From Propionibacteriaceae bacterium (GTDB lineage: Bacteria > Actinomycetota > Actinomycetes > Propionibacteriales > Propionibacteriaceae), in contig WQZD01000013.1 in the NCBI GenBank assembly GCA_009780915.1, positions 1 through 64,000 of the forward strand: 64,000 nucleotides of DNA, read 5' to 3'. Shown one piece after another: positions 28,073 to 36,347 of the stretch. The notes beneath the pieces were generated by a model. It saw nothing but the letters and a program-made list of their open reading frames with translations. It had not been told where the DNA came from and searched no databases. The position numbers were made by a program, and so were the translations under genes. Numbering within the stretch: position 1 is the first letter of the stretch; the number at the start of each line of letters is the position of its first letter.

Positions 28073-30694
28073 TCAGACCAGTCGGGCCTCGATCGCGGCG
28101 ACGATTCGTTCGCAATTGTTCGTGTCCCTCAGGGGGAAGGCGTCCCGGACCCGGCTGGCGAAGGGCTCGGGAACACGATAGCCGTGATCGGCCAGATCGC
28201 GGATGGTTTCACAGACCTCGCCCGGCGTGCGCAGGGCTGGGCCGAACCCGTCACGGTCGACCGAGAAGTACCCCGATCGGACGGTGTGATGGGAGTAGAA
28301 GCTCGTCTCGTCGAAGGGGAAGTAGACCACGGGGACTCCCACGTACGCGGCGTCGAACGCGACCGACGAGTAGTCCGTGACGAAGACGCGGGCCCGCGCC
28401 AACTCCTCCTGATAGCTCAGCGTGTCGCTGGGGATGAGGACGACATGTGACGGGAGGTCCAGGTCGGGCACCAAGGCGTTGAGCCGGTGATGGAAGGCCA
28501 CCCGTGCCTGGACGCCGAGGTCGGCCAGCGCTGGCGAGCGCAACAAGCCGAGCCACCCTCGCCCGTACTCGGATTCCTCGAAGAGGCGACGTCGGGAGTC
28601 GGCGTCAGGGCACGCCTCCAGTTCCGCCGCCAGGTCGGCACGCCAGGTGGGGGCGACGAAGATCGTGTCGTACGCCTGCCGAGCCTCGCGCATGGCCGTC
28701 AAGCGGTCCCAGCGGGCGAAGCCCACAAGTTCGACCTGCCGGTCGTGCAGGGTGTACGGCGAGCCCCGACCGATGATGCTCTGCGTCTCTCCGCGCGTGG
28801 CGGTGACCATGAGATCGATCGGCTTGCCATTCAGCCAGCGGGAGACGTCGTTCTCCGTCACGCCGTGCTGCAAGAAGACGAAGATGCCGGGCAGCTTGCC
28901 GTAGTCACGTGGGGGAATCGGGTACATGCACGCGGCCACGGCGTCCGACGACGCCCGTACCACGGCGTTCAGCGTGAGCTGAGCCGCCTGCTTGCTCCCG
29001 TACTCGACCAGCCGGAAACCCTCGGCGGCCAGACGGGCCCAGTGAGGGGAGTCCTTGGACAGAAGGAAGAAGGCGTTGATGTCGGGCCGCGACGTCATCA
29101 GATGGCGGTACAGGTGTTCCCCATTGTCGTCAGCCATGCCGATCCTGTCCATGACCACCCAGGCGTCGGCGTACTGGGGCCACCCCCTGGACGCCACGCG
29201 TCGCTTCAGCGCCTTGGCCCGGCGCGAATGCCAGGCGCCCATCAGTCTCTTCCACCGTCTCTGGACGCCTTCGCGCAGGATCGTCGGCACGCTACGCCCT
29301 GTGGCCAGCGGCGTGACGGTGACGGCACGGTCGATGCGCATGAGGAAGGCCCGGAGCCGGGAGATCTTCTTCGCGGGGACGAGCGTCCAGTCGCTCTGTG
29401 GAGGTCGCGTCCGCCTGGGCGCCAGGATCGGTCGGAGGTCGGCTTGCCGGCCGTCGGCCCACAGGGTGCTCTCGGAGTCCTCGTCCGTCCCCGTGTCCCA
29501 GCTCAGGCTCAGCTCGGTCATCCACTCCTCGCCGAAGTACATGTGCCAGCGCGTGCCCGTGATCCGCACCTCGCAGAGTCGGTTGTCCGCCATGGCCTCC
29601 AGCACCGGCCAGGGGCCGCGACACAGGAAGCTCGCCTGCGCCATGGAACCGTGCCGCGCCTCGGAGAAGGCGCGCAGCGCGTGGCTGTCGTCCTTGAAGC
29701 GGACCAGCAGCGCCTGCCTCATGGCCCATCTCAGGGGGAGGTACGGGAAGTCCTCGATCGTGGTGGAGTCGATGTGCGCCATCACCTCCTCGAGGACGCC
29801 GAGGAATTCCGTCGCGGAGTCGGCGTCCAGCCAGGCGGTCTTCGAGTGCATCGCCTGCTCCTCGGTCACGTACCACATCACTCCGTACAGCACCATGTAC
29901 TGGGCCCACTCGGGGACTCTCCCCAAACGGTCATGGATGGCGGTCAGCATGCCCAGGTACCCCTGGCGAGGCAGCACGGTGTAGTTCTCCCGCTTGGCCC
30001 AGGTGGACTGCGTCAGCGAGGTGGCGCCCTGCGCACGCCTGCGGTAGAAGTAGCGGGCGCGCGTGGCGATCGCCATGACGGGGTTCTCGAAGCACGCGAG
30101 GTACCGCCCGATCAGGTGCGCGTCCTCGTAGGTGGGCTGCACGTCGAGGTCGTACCTAAGACCGTTCTCGCGCAGGACCTGAGTACGCAAGAACGTGGTG
30201 CTGCTCAGTGCGAAGGCGTCCGGATCCGTGTTCAGATCGGCCAGTCGGTCCCCGTACCGGAACTTCCGCCCCAAGGCGTGGGTGTCCCTCCACCGGCCCG
30301 TCTCGTCGTTCAGCATCCAGAGCCGCGTGCACACAGCGGACGCCACACCGTCGACGTCCCGCTGGAGGATGCTGGCCACCTCGGCCAGATAGTGCTTGTC
30401 CAGGATGTCGTCGGCGTCCACCGATGCGAACCACTGGCCTTCGGCCAGGTCGAGAGCCCGGTTCCTGGCGGCGGACGCCCCCTGGTTCGACTGCTTGACC
30501 ACCGTCACATGGGCCCGCCCGGCCGCCCATGTCTCGGCGATGGATGCGGACGCGTCGTGCGAACCGTCATCGACCAGGATGACCTGCGCACGGGATATGT
30601 CGTATGTCTGCCAGTCCAGGGATGCGAGTGTGGACGGAAGGTAGTGTTCCGCGTTGAATATCGGAACGACTATCGTGAATTGATACGTGCTTAT
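28073..30694 (-). CDS. GT2-TagF fusion: glycosyltransferase/CDP-glycerol glycerophosphotransferase, probable AUA start
   Basis: A protein of about 873 residues with an N-terminal GT2 domain and a C-terminal TagF/TarL-type polyol-phosphate polymerase domain. The last shows FLQHGVTEND and FVTDYSSVAFDAAY, the donor- and acceptor-site motifs of the family. The first conventional start, GTG 30508, would cut away the GT2 nucleotide-binding half. Reading upstream in frame gives the missing N-terminus (FTIVVPIFN, LVDDGSHDAS) with no ATG, GTG or TTG before a stop at 30701-30703. An ATA at 30694 is preceded by AGAGGTGA (complement of 30701-30708) with a 6-base gap and gives the natural start STYQFTIVVP. 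I therefore propose AUA initiation. It heads the operon reaching down to 19556. Confidence 0.82.
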   Translation of the reverse strand: MSTYQFTIVVPIFNAEHYLPSTLASLDWQTYDISRAQVILVDDGSHDASASIAETWAAGRAHVTVVKQSNQGASAARNRALDLAEGQWFASVDADDILDKHYLAEVASILQRDVDGVASAVCTRLWMLNDETGRWRDTHALGRKFRYGDRLADLNTDPDAFALSSTTFLRTQVLRENGLRYDLDVQPTYEDAHLIGRYLACFENPVMAIATRARYFYRRRAQGATSLTQSTWAKRENYTVLPRQGYLGMLTAIHDRLGRVPEWAQYMVLYGVMWYVTEEQAMHSKTAWLDADSATEFLGVLEEVMAHIDSTTIEDFPYLPLRWAMRQALLVRFKDDSHALRAFSEARHGSMAQASFLCRGPWPVLEAMADNRLCEVRITGTRWHMYFGEEWMTELSLSWDTGTDEDSESTLWADGRQADLRPILAPRRTRPPQSDWTLVPAKKISRLRAFLMRIDRAVTVTPLATGRSVPTILREGVQRRWKRLMGAWHSRRAKALKRRVASRGWPQYADAWVVMDRIGMADDNGEHLYRHLMTSRPDINAFFLLSKDSPHWARLAAEGFRLVEYGSKQAAQLTLNAVVRASSDAVAACMYPIPPRDYGKLPGIFVFLQHGVTENDVSRWLNGKPIDLMVTATRGETQSIIGRGSPYTLHDRQVELVGFARWDRLTAMREARQAYDTIFVAPTWRADLAAELEACPDADSRRRLFEESEYGRGWLGLLRSPALADLGVQARVAFHHRLNALVPDLDLPSHVVLIPSDTLSYQEELARARVFVTDYSSVAFDAAYVGVPVVYFPFDETSFYSHHTVRSGYFSVDRDGFGPALRTPGEVCETIRDLADHGYRVPEPFASRVRDAFPLRDTNNCERIVAAIEARLV

Positions 30695-30748
30695 CGCACA
30701 TCACCTCTGTCTTCACATTCCCGGGCAGCACATGATGCTTCCAGTATA
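30695..30748 (-). promoter_or_regulatory. Promoter -10 and ribosome site of the GT2-TagF operon
   Basis: On the minus strand a TATACT -10 (complement of 30743-30748) lies about 50 bases upstream of the proposed ATA start. The -35 is poor. A near-consensus ribosome site AGAGGTGA is the complement of 30701-30708, six bases from the ATA at 30694. The pair supports translation starting before the first GTG at 30508. Confidence 0.5.
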
Positions 30749-30817
30749 AGGCACGACGCATCGACGCAGGCTGGACTCATCCACGCCCCCGCGGGTCGTG
30801 ACACGCGCGACATGGCG

Positions 30818-32659
30818 TCACCACCCCGTGGCGATCGACTTCTTCGGTGCGAATTTCGCGTTGCCCAGACCCTGGTAGTAGTACAGGACGTGGGTGGAGT
30901 CGTTCCGGCCGAGGATGTCTCCGCGGCCATCGCCGTTGAGGTCGGCGCCGCCGGCCATGGTGTACCCGTTCCATCCGCTTCCGGCGATCTGGCGCGGGTT
31001 GAACGTGCCATTGCCCTTGCCTGTGTACTGGAACAGCAGCCCGGCGGCGTTGATGCCCAGGATGTCGGCCTTCCCGTCGGAGTTGAGGTCGCCGGCCGCG
31101 TACAGCTTCCATCCGGTCCAGCCCCACCCGACTTGGACCCTCGTCGCGAACTTGCCGGTGCCCAATCCCGCGTACATGAACAGCAGGCCGTTGGGGTTGA
31201 TGCCCAGGAGGTCCGGCTTGCCGTCGCCGGTCAGGTCACCCACGGGGATCAGTCGCCATCCCGTCCATCCGCTTCCGACCTGGACCCGAGGCTTGAGGGG
31301 ATTGGCGCCATTGCCGGGGTACAGCCACAGGTCGCCATTCTTCGTGATGGCCAGAATGTCGGCCTTCCCGTCCGAGTTGAGGTCGCCAGGGCCGAAGACC
31401 TGGACCCCGGTGAAACCGGTGCCCAGGCGCACAGGCTTGCCCAGAGTGCCGTCGGCTTGGCCCGGGAACATCCAGAGGGTTCCGGCGCTGTCGACGGCCA
31501 GGGTCTCGCCTCGCCCGTCGCCCGTCATGTCCGCGCCCAGGGTGAACTGCGCCATGGGAAGGACCGGCTTGGGCACGGCGGCCACAGTGATCGTCCCCGT
31601 CGGCGCGCTGTTCCCGGTCGCGTCGACGATGCTTCGTCCGCTGGAGTCGGCGGCCGCGAGGGTCCATGTGTAGGCCCCTGCCGGATTCTGTCCCGGGTCC
31701 CATGTCACCTTCTTCAGGGTCCCGGTGGACGACGCCGACGTCGCCACGGATCCCACCTGCTTGCCGGCGGAGTTCGTGATGGTCAGCTTGCCAGCGCTGA
31801 GGGCCTTCGACGCCTGGAAGTCGATCGTGAAGGGCACGCCGTCCTTGACCGTGCCCGAGGTCACGGTCGACGACAGGAGGATCGGCGCGCTGGGGAACCA
31901 TGAGTTGAGCGTGGTCCAGAAATTGCGGTTGCCATAGGCGGAGCAGGAGTCCCCCTGGCCGTACAGGTTCTCCAGCGCGGCCTGGTTGGGTTGGTAGGGG
32001 GTGTAGTTGTACAGCGACGCGGTCGCCTGATTCTGGATGTAGACCCGCGACGAGCCGCATGAGGTGGACGGGTTGTAGGGGATCACATTCCACGCCTGCG
32101 GCTGGAAGGTGTAACTCCCCGGCCTCGCGGCGTACACCTTGAACTGATGGGCCGCCCAGTAGATCTGATTCTGGAAACCGTAATACTCGGTGTCGCAGAC
32201 CGAGTTGTCGGGACACCCGTACCCCATGGCGATGGTGTACTGCCATTGCGACGGCTGCGACGTCGACACGAGCCCCATCTCCTTCTGGAGCATCACCACG
32301 AGAACCTGGGGGTTGATGCCGCAGGCCTTGCCGACCTTGGCGATGATCTGTGCCGCCGAGTCGTTGGTGGCCCCCGCGTAGGCCTGGCAGTACTTGTCAG
32401 CCGGAATCGACCTGGTGGCCTGCGTGTAGTCCTTCAGACAGGGGGCCTCGCCGGGTTGACACGACTTCCCTTGGCCGGCGAGGAAGGTTTGGACTTGCGT
32501 GGCCGACATCGAGTCGGATTTCGTCAGCATCGCATCGGTGATGATCAGGCCAGCGTCCCAGGTGGGCGGCACGGCGGCCTGGGCCGAGGGGAGCGCGAAC
32601 GATCCCATGCCAATCGCCATGGCGGTCGCCACGATCACGACCTGTATCCGACGCCTCAT
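30818..32659 (-). CDS. Secreted lysozyme-like protein with C-terminal FG-GAP/VCBS cassette
   Basis: 613 residues from ATG 32659, which has an AAGGGA site; a longer frame to 32719 lacks one. A signal peptide (MRRRIQVVIVATAMAIGMG... ending SAQA-A) is followed by a domain of about 220 residues with INPQVLVVMLQKEMGL, whose Glu sits like the catalytic Glu of lysozyme-like transglycosylases, and four to six Cys that may form disulfides. A short beta domain follows. The last roughly 250 residues are five FG-GAP-type repeats with calcium-loop motifs such as DLNSDGKADILGI, nearly identical to those of the next two proteins. A role in wall remodelling or as a surface protein is likely; the catalytic assignment is tentative. 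Confidence 0.8.
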   Translation of the reverse strand: MRRRIQVVIVATAMAIGMGSFALPSAQAAVPPTWDAGLIITDAMLTKSDSMSATQVQTFLAGQGKSCQPGEAPCLKDYTQATRSIPADKYCQAYAGATNDSAAQIIAKVGKACGINPQVLVVMLQKEMGLVSTSQPSQWQYTIAMGYGCPDNSVCDTEYYGFQNQIYWAAHQFKVYAARPGSYTFQPQAWNVIPYNPSTSCGSSRVYIQNQATASLYNYTPYQPNQAALENLYGQGDSCSAYGNRNFWTTLNSWFPSAPILLSSTVTSGTVKDGVPFTIDFQASKALSAGKLTITNSAGKQVGSVATSASSTGTLKKVTWDPGQNPAGAYTWTLAAADSSGRSIVDATGNSAPTGTITVAAVPKPVLPMAQFTLGADMTGDGRGETLAVDSAGTLWMFPGQADGTLGKPVRLGTGFTGVQVFGPGDLNSDGKADILAITKNGDLWLYPGNGANPLKPRVQVGSGWTGWRLIPVGDLTGDGKPDLLGINPNGLLFMYAGLGTGKFATRVQVGWGWTGWKLYAAGDLNSDGKADILGINAAGLLFQYTGKGNGTFNPRQIAGSGWNGYTMAGGADLNGDGRGDILGRNDSTHVLYYYQGLGNAKFAPKKSIATGW

Positions 32660-32836
32660 CCGCGATCCCTTCTGATGGTGAACCATTCCAGTATTCCAGG
32701 AGAGGCCAATGGCGACCATTATGGAGCTATCTCGTTCCCGGAGTCACGGCGTGCCGCCTCGCCACGCGCTGCCAGCACCCTCAATCACCAGTTGAGCAAT
32801 AGGCGAGTGGCGGTTGGGCGACAGGTGGGCGACAGA
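32660..32836. other. Promoter-bearing spacer upstream of the lysozyme-like FG-GAP gene
   Basis: About 180 bases before the terminator of the upstream CAP gene. It contains no coding signal; a clear promoter for the minus-strand gene could not be assigned. Confidence 0.3.
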
Positions 32837-32868
32837 CGAGGGCCCGGCGCTGACGCGTCGGGCCCTCG
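32837..32868 (-). terminator. Terminator-like hairpin after the CAP/FG-GAP gene
   Basis: A perfect 10-bp inverted repeat CGAGGGCCCG (32837-32846) and CGGGCCCTCG (32859-32868) with a 12-base loop, 15 bases past the stop codon. It has no U-tract, as is common for actinobacterial terminators. Confidence 0.75.
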
Positions 32869-32882
32869 CCTCCACGGGGAGG

Positions 32883-35690
32883 TCACCATCCGGTCGCTAT
32901 CTGAACTTTGTGCGCGAACTGAGCGTTGCCCATGCCCTGGTAGTAATACAACACCTGAGTGCTGTTATTACGACCGAGGATGTCGCCCTTGCCGTCGCCA
33001 TTCAGATCGGCGCCGCCAGCCATTGTGTACCCGTTCCACCCATTGCCAGCGATCTGGCGAGGGTTGAAGGTGCCGTTTCCCTTACCGGTGTACTGATAGA
33101 GAAGACCGTTCGCATTGATTCCCAAGATGTCGGCCTTTCCATCGCCGTTCAGATCTCCAGCCGCATAGAGGCTCCATCCAGTCCAGCCCCAGCCGACCTC
33201 GACACGTTGGGCGAACTTGCCCGTGCCCAGTCCGGCGTACATGAACAGCAGTCCGTTGGGATTGATGCCGAGCAGGTCGGGCTTCCCGTCGCCGTTCAAG
33301 TCGCCCACGGGAATGAGGCGCCATCCGGTCCAGCCGCTGCCGACCTGGACACGAGCCCCGAGTTGTCCCGACCCGTTGCCGGGATACAGCCACAGGTTCC
33401 CATCGGTGGAGATGGCCAGGATGTCGGCCTTGCCGTCGCCGTTGAGGTCGCCGGGGCCGAAGACCTGCATGGTCGCGAACCCGGAGCCCAACTGGTAGCC
33501 CTGCGCCAGGGATCCATTCGCCTGGCCGGGGAACATCCACAGGATTCCGTTGGAGTCCACCGCGAGGATCTCACCGCGTCCGTCACCGGTCATGTCGGCG
33601 CCGAGGGTGAATCGGAGCATCGGCGTGGTGGGAGAGCCCCAGGTGACCAGGCCGGTCTGCGCCGACGACCCTGTGGCCGGGTTGAAGCCCGTGCCGGTCG
33701 CCGTGATCTGGACCCACAACTTGGTTCCGATGTCGCTGGAGGTCAGGCGGTACGTCATACCGGTGGCGCCCGGAATGGCCGTGCTGCCCGAGAACCACTG
33801 AGCACTCGACACCGACCATCCGGTGGGCAGGTTGGTCGACACGGTCAGGACCGAGCCCACGGCGGTGTTCCCCGAGATGGTCGGGGTGAAGCTGATCGCC
33901 GGCCCCGCCGTGACGATCGACGTGGGACTCGACATCACCGACGAAGCGTACCCACGGAGGGTGCCCGTCGCCTTGACGCTCACTGTCGTCCCATAATCGG
34001 CGCTCACCAGGGTGTACGTGGATCCCGTGGCCCCTGAGATGGGGGTGGCGCCGCGATACCACTGGTAGGAGAGAGTCGTTCCTGTGAACGACGTCACGCT
34101 GGCGGTGAGAGTCTGCCCGACTTGGGCATTGCCGGTGACGTACACCTGCCCGCTCGTGATCCCGCTCACCTGGACCTGGACACCGGAGGTCCCAGCCTCG
34201 ATGTACGCCTGGCCGCCCGAGCCGTTGATGACGCCCCTGATGAAGCTGACGCCGTAGGCCAGCGACACCTGGTAGCACTGTCCGGGAATCGACGGGAAGG
34301 AGAAGGCCCCGCTCGCCGACGCGGTGATGGTCGCGTAGTCGTCGACCGGCGTCGTGATGTCCGTGTGCCGGGAGTCACATGTCACGTTGTCGTAATACAG
34401 CGGGAGCCCGCCGACGGGGGTGCCGTCCGTGGAGGTCACTTGCCCCGAGATGGGCGGCAGCGTCCCGATCTTCACCGAAGCGGACGCGCTGCCCGAGGTG
34501 TAGTTGCTGACGGAGGCCGTCACCGTGACGGTGATCGTCTGGCCCGAGTCGGCCGTGACGGGGACGTACGTCCCGCCCCAGCCCACCGCCGTGCTTCCGC
34601 GGTACCAGGTGTAGTTGAGGGCCGCGTTGGAGGGGGAGACCGACGTCGCGGTCGCCGTCAGCGTCGAGTTGACGGCCGGCGTGCCGGAGATGCTCACGGA
34701 TCCCACGGTCACCGCCGCGGCGGCGAACACGTACACCGAGTACGTGACACTCGACGAACTGCCGCCCGAGATGCCGCTGATCGTCACCTGATAGGTGTCG
34801 GTCCCGCCGTTGGCCGGTTGGGCGATGGTGGGCATGTCCCACCCCAACCCGGTCTGGCCGCTGAACATGTTCGCCGCGTTCTGGGCGGGATAGCTGTTCG
34901 TGATCGACAGAGGGGCGCCGTTCTTGGTGACAGACACGTGGGCGTTGGCCGCCGAGCCGCTCTTGGGGTAGAAGGACCAGCGTGTGGCCGCCGACCCGAC
35001 CAGCTCGTACGGGAAATAGCCCTGGCTCGGCCATGCGACCCAACTCGGGATGGACCGGCTGGAGTCGTAGATCCAGTGGATGGCGTTGTAGTTGGAGGTC
35101 GACCCGACGCCGATCTGGCTGGTCTGCGGTGTCAGGATGGCCGCGCGGTGCCCGAGCTCCTGGTTGGAGGAACCGGGATCGAGCATGTACAGGGGGATCG
35201 CCGAGGCGGTCGCGCCTTGTGTGATGATCTCGCCACCGGCCGTGCCGTTGCTGGCGAGCGGGCCACTGCGGGCTCCGGCCGCGGTGTAGCACGCCCAGGA
35301 GGACGTACGGGTGTGGCTCACCTGTTGGGTGGCCTGCATCATCAGGGCCGCCGCCTGAGTCGCCGCTGACTCAGCAGTGTTCTCGGTCACAGACGGAAGA
35401 CCGGCCATGGCACGCATGTAGTTGAAGGCGGTGATGATGGCATCCTTGCCGGCCGCCGAAGGGGACCCTGGGTTGCAGCCGCTGACCGACCCGGTCCATC
35501 CGATCGGCACATTCAAGGTCGGAAGGTAGATGTTGGAGTACGCGTTGGCCACCGCAGCCCGATTGGACGTGTCGATGACGCTGACTGAGGCCGCTTGGGC
35601 CGATGACAGTGGATTTATGAGGAATAATCCGACTATCGTGACGACTGCTATGGCTGAGTGCCATAACCTTTTTTCCTGTTTGGTTTTCAT
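32883..35690 (-). CDS. Secreted CAP-domain protein with Ig-like repeats and FG-GAP/VCBS cassette
   Basis: 935 residues. ATG 35690 is seven bases from GGAGG (complement of 35698-35702); ATG 35696 would be too close. A signal peptide ends near SSAQAA. The CAP/SCP domain (about 60-200) has NELGHRAAIL-like sequence (SSNQELGHRAAIL) and an IHWIYD strand. Next come beta-sandwich segments repeated as GTPAVNSTLTATATS / NAQVGQTLTASVTS / NTAVGSVLTVSTN with YTWYRGS or YQWYRGA, typical of bacterial Ig-like repeats. The last 250 residues are the five-repeat FG-GAP cassette, with motifs such as DLNGDGKADILAI. No LPXTG or membrane anchor is present. The FG-GAP part may be the wall-binding module. Confidence 0.85.
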   Translation of the reverse strand: MKTKQEKRLWHSAIAVVTIVGLFLINPLSSAQAASVSVIDTSNRAAVANAYSNIYLPTLNVPIGWTGSVSGCNPGSPSAAGKDAIITAFNYMRAMAGLPSVTENTAESAATQAAALMMQATQQVSHTRTSSWACYTAAGARSGPLASNGTAGGEIITQGATASAIPLYMLDPGSSNQELGHRAAILTPQTSQIGVGSTSNYNAIHWIYDSSRSIPSWVAWPSQGYFPYELVGSAATRWSFYPKSGSAANAHVSVTKNGAPLSITNSYPAQNAANMFSGQTGLGWDMPTIAQPANGGTDTYQVTISGISGGSSSSVTYSVYVFAAAAVTVGSVSISGTPAVNSTLTATATSVSPSNAALNYTWYRGSTAVGWGGTYVPVTADSGQTITVTVTASVSNYTSGSASASVKIGTLPPISGQVTSTDGTPVGGLPLYYDNVTCDSRHTDITTPVDDYATITASASGAFSFPSIPGQCYQVSLAYGVSFIRGVINGSGGQAYIEAGTSGVQVQVSGITSGQVYVTGNAQVGQTLTASVTSFTGTTLSYQWYRGATPISGATGSTYTLVSADYGTTVSVKATGTLRGYASSVMSSPTSIVTAGPAISFTPTISGNTAVGSVLTVSTNLPTGWSVSSAQWFSGSTAIPGATGMTYRLTSSDIGTKLWVQITATGTGFNPATGSSAQTGLVTWGSPTTPMLRFTLGADMTGDGRGEILAVDSNGILWMFPGQANGSLAQGYQLGSGFATMQVFGPGDLNGDGKADILAISTDGNLWLYPGNGSGQLGARVQVGSGWTGWRLIPVGDLNGDGKPDLLGINPNGLLFMYAGLGTGKFAQRVEVGWGWTGWSLYAAGDLNGDGKADILGINANGLLYQYTGKGNGTFNPRQIAGNGWNGYTMAGGADLNGDGKGDILGRNNSTQVLYYYQGMGNAQFAHKVQIATGW

Positions 35691-35735
35691 TTCCATGCCT
35701 CCCCGTGAAGCTGATTGGAATTAGCTGATATCTCG

Positions 35736-35764
35736 ATAGTAAGGGGGGCGTAATTGGATGTCAC
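35736..35764 (-). promoter_or_regulatory. Probable promoter of the CAP/FG-GAP gene
   Basis: On the minus strand GTGACA (complement of 35759-35764), a 17-bp spacer, and TACTAT (complement of 35736-35741). It lies about 45 bases upstream of the start codon. An imperfect palindrome AGCTGATTGGAATTAGCT (35709-35726) lies in the 5' leader next to the ribosome site. Confidence 0.5.
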
Positions 35765-36219
35765 GTAAATTGGGACAGTTTCCATGATTTGCATCAATTT
35801 GCTATATTGCACCTTGTTTTAGGGCACGCGAAGTTGGGTTTGAGGTGGGGATATATCGAATTTGAAGCGAGCTTAACGCATGTCAATATCACTTATTGTC
35901 ATGAATTAAAAAGCCATCGAGCACACAGCTGTACCGTGATGGAATGAATGGATAAAGCCAACAATGCAGCATTGTCTGATCAGCTACGATCAGGACACTG
36001 TCGATTGACGATATTCCCCAAGTAACAGTTAACTCGGTAGGCTCCCCGTGAGACTACCTTGTTATCAGGATAGCATATTCGGAAATAATGCGAAAGTCAT
36101 TCCGGCAACTTTTGGAATTTGTATATCGGTCGACCCTATTCGCCACGCGGACCCTCCTCCAACGCTTGCATTCCACGACCAAAAGTTGCCATATTTCAGG
36201 CGCCGAACGGGGGCGTGTG
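35765..36219. other. AT-rich intergenic stretch
   Basis: No gene is supported. The bases to about 36130 are clearly richer in A and T than the rest of the window, with runs such as TTTGCATCAATTTGC and ATGAATTAAAAAG. It separates two FG-GAP paralogues. It may be regulatory DNA or a scar of an earlier insertion. Confidence 0.35.
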
Positions 36220-36261
36220 GACCGGGACGAATGAACCGGGGCGAGTGAACCGAGGCGAACC
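36220..36261. repeat. Imperfect 12-14-bp tandem repeat
   Basis: Three adjacent units: GACCGGGACGAAT, GAACCGGGGCGAGT and GAACCGAGGCGA, followed by a partial ACCGGGC. They sit just beyond the terminator hairpin of the beta-helix gene. No function is evident. Confidence 0.4.
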
Positions 36262-36290
36262 GGGCTGGACGACGATCTGTCCGCACACGC

Positions 36291-36324
36291 CACGGTGCCC
36301 GACGCTTTCGCGCCGGGCACCGTG
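36291..36324 (-). terminator. Terminator-like hairpin after the beta-helix/FG-GAP gene
   Basis: A perfect 11-bp inverted repeat CACGGTGCCCG (36291-36301) and CGGGCACCGTG (36314-36324) with a 12-base loop, 24 bases past the stop codon. Confidence 0.75.
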
Positions 36325-36347
36325 ATTGCAAGGAGTCGGATCAGCGA

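Noticed and set aside
28487-31903. 1138-codon open frame on the plus strand
   Set aside because: It lies opposite the GT2-TagF gene and the FG-GAP gene, crosses their boundary, and its residues have the low-complexity look of shadow frames.
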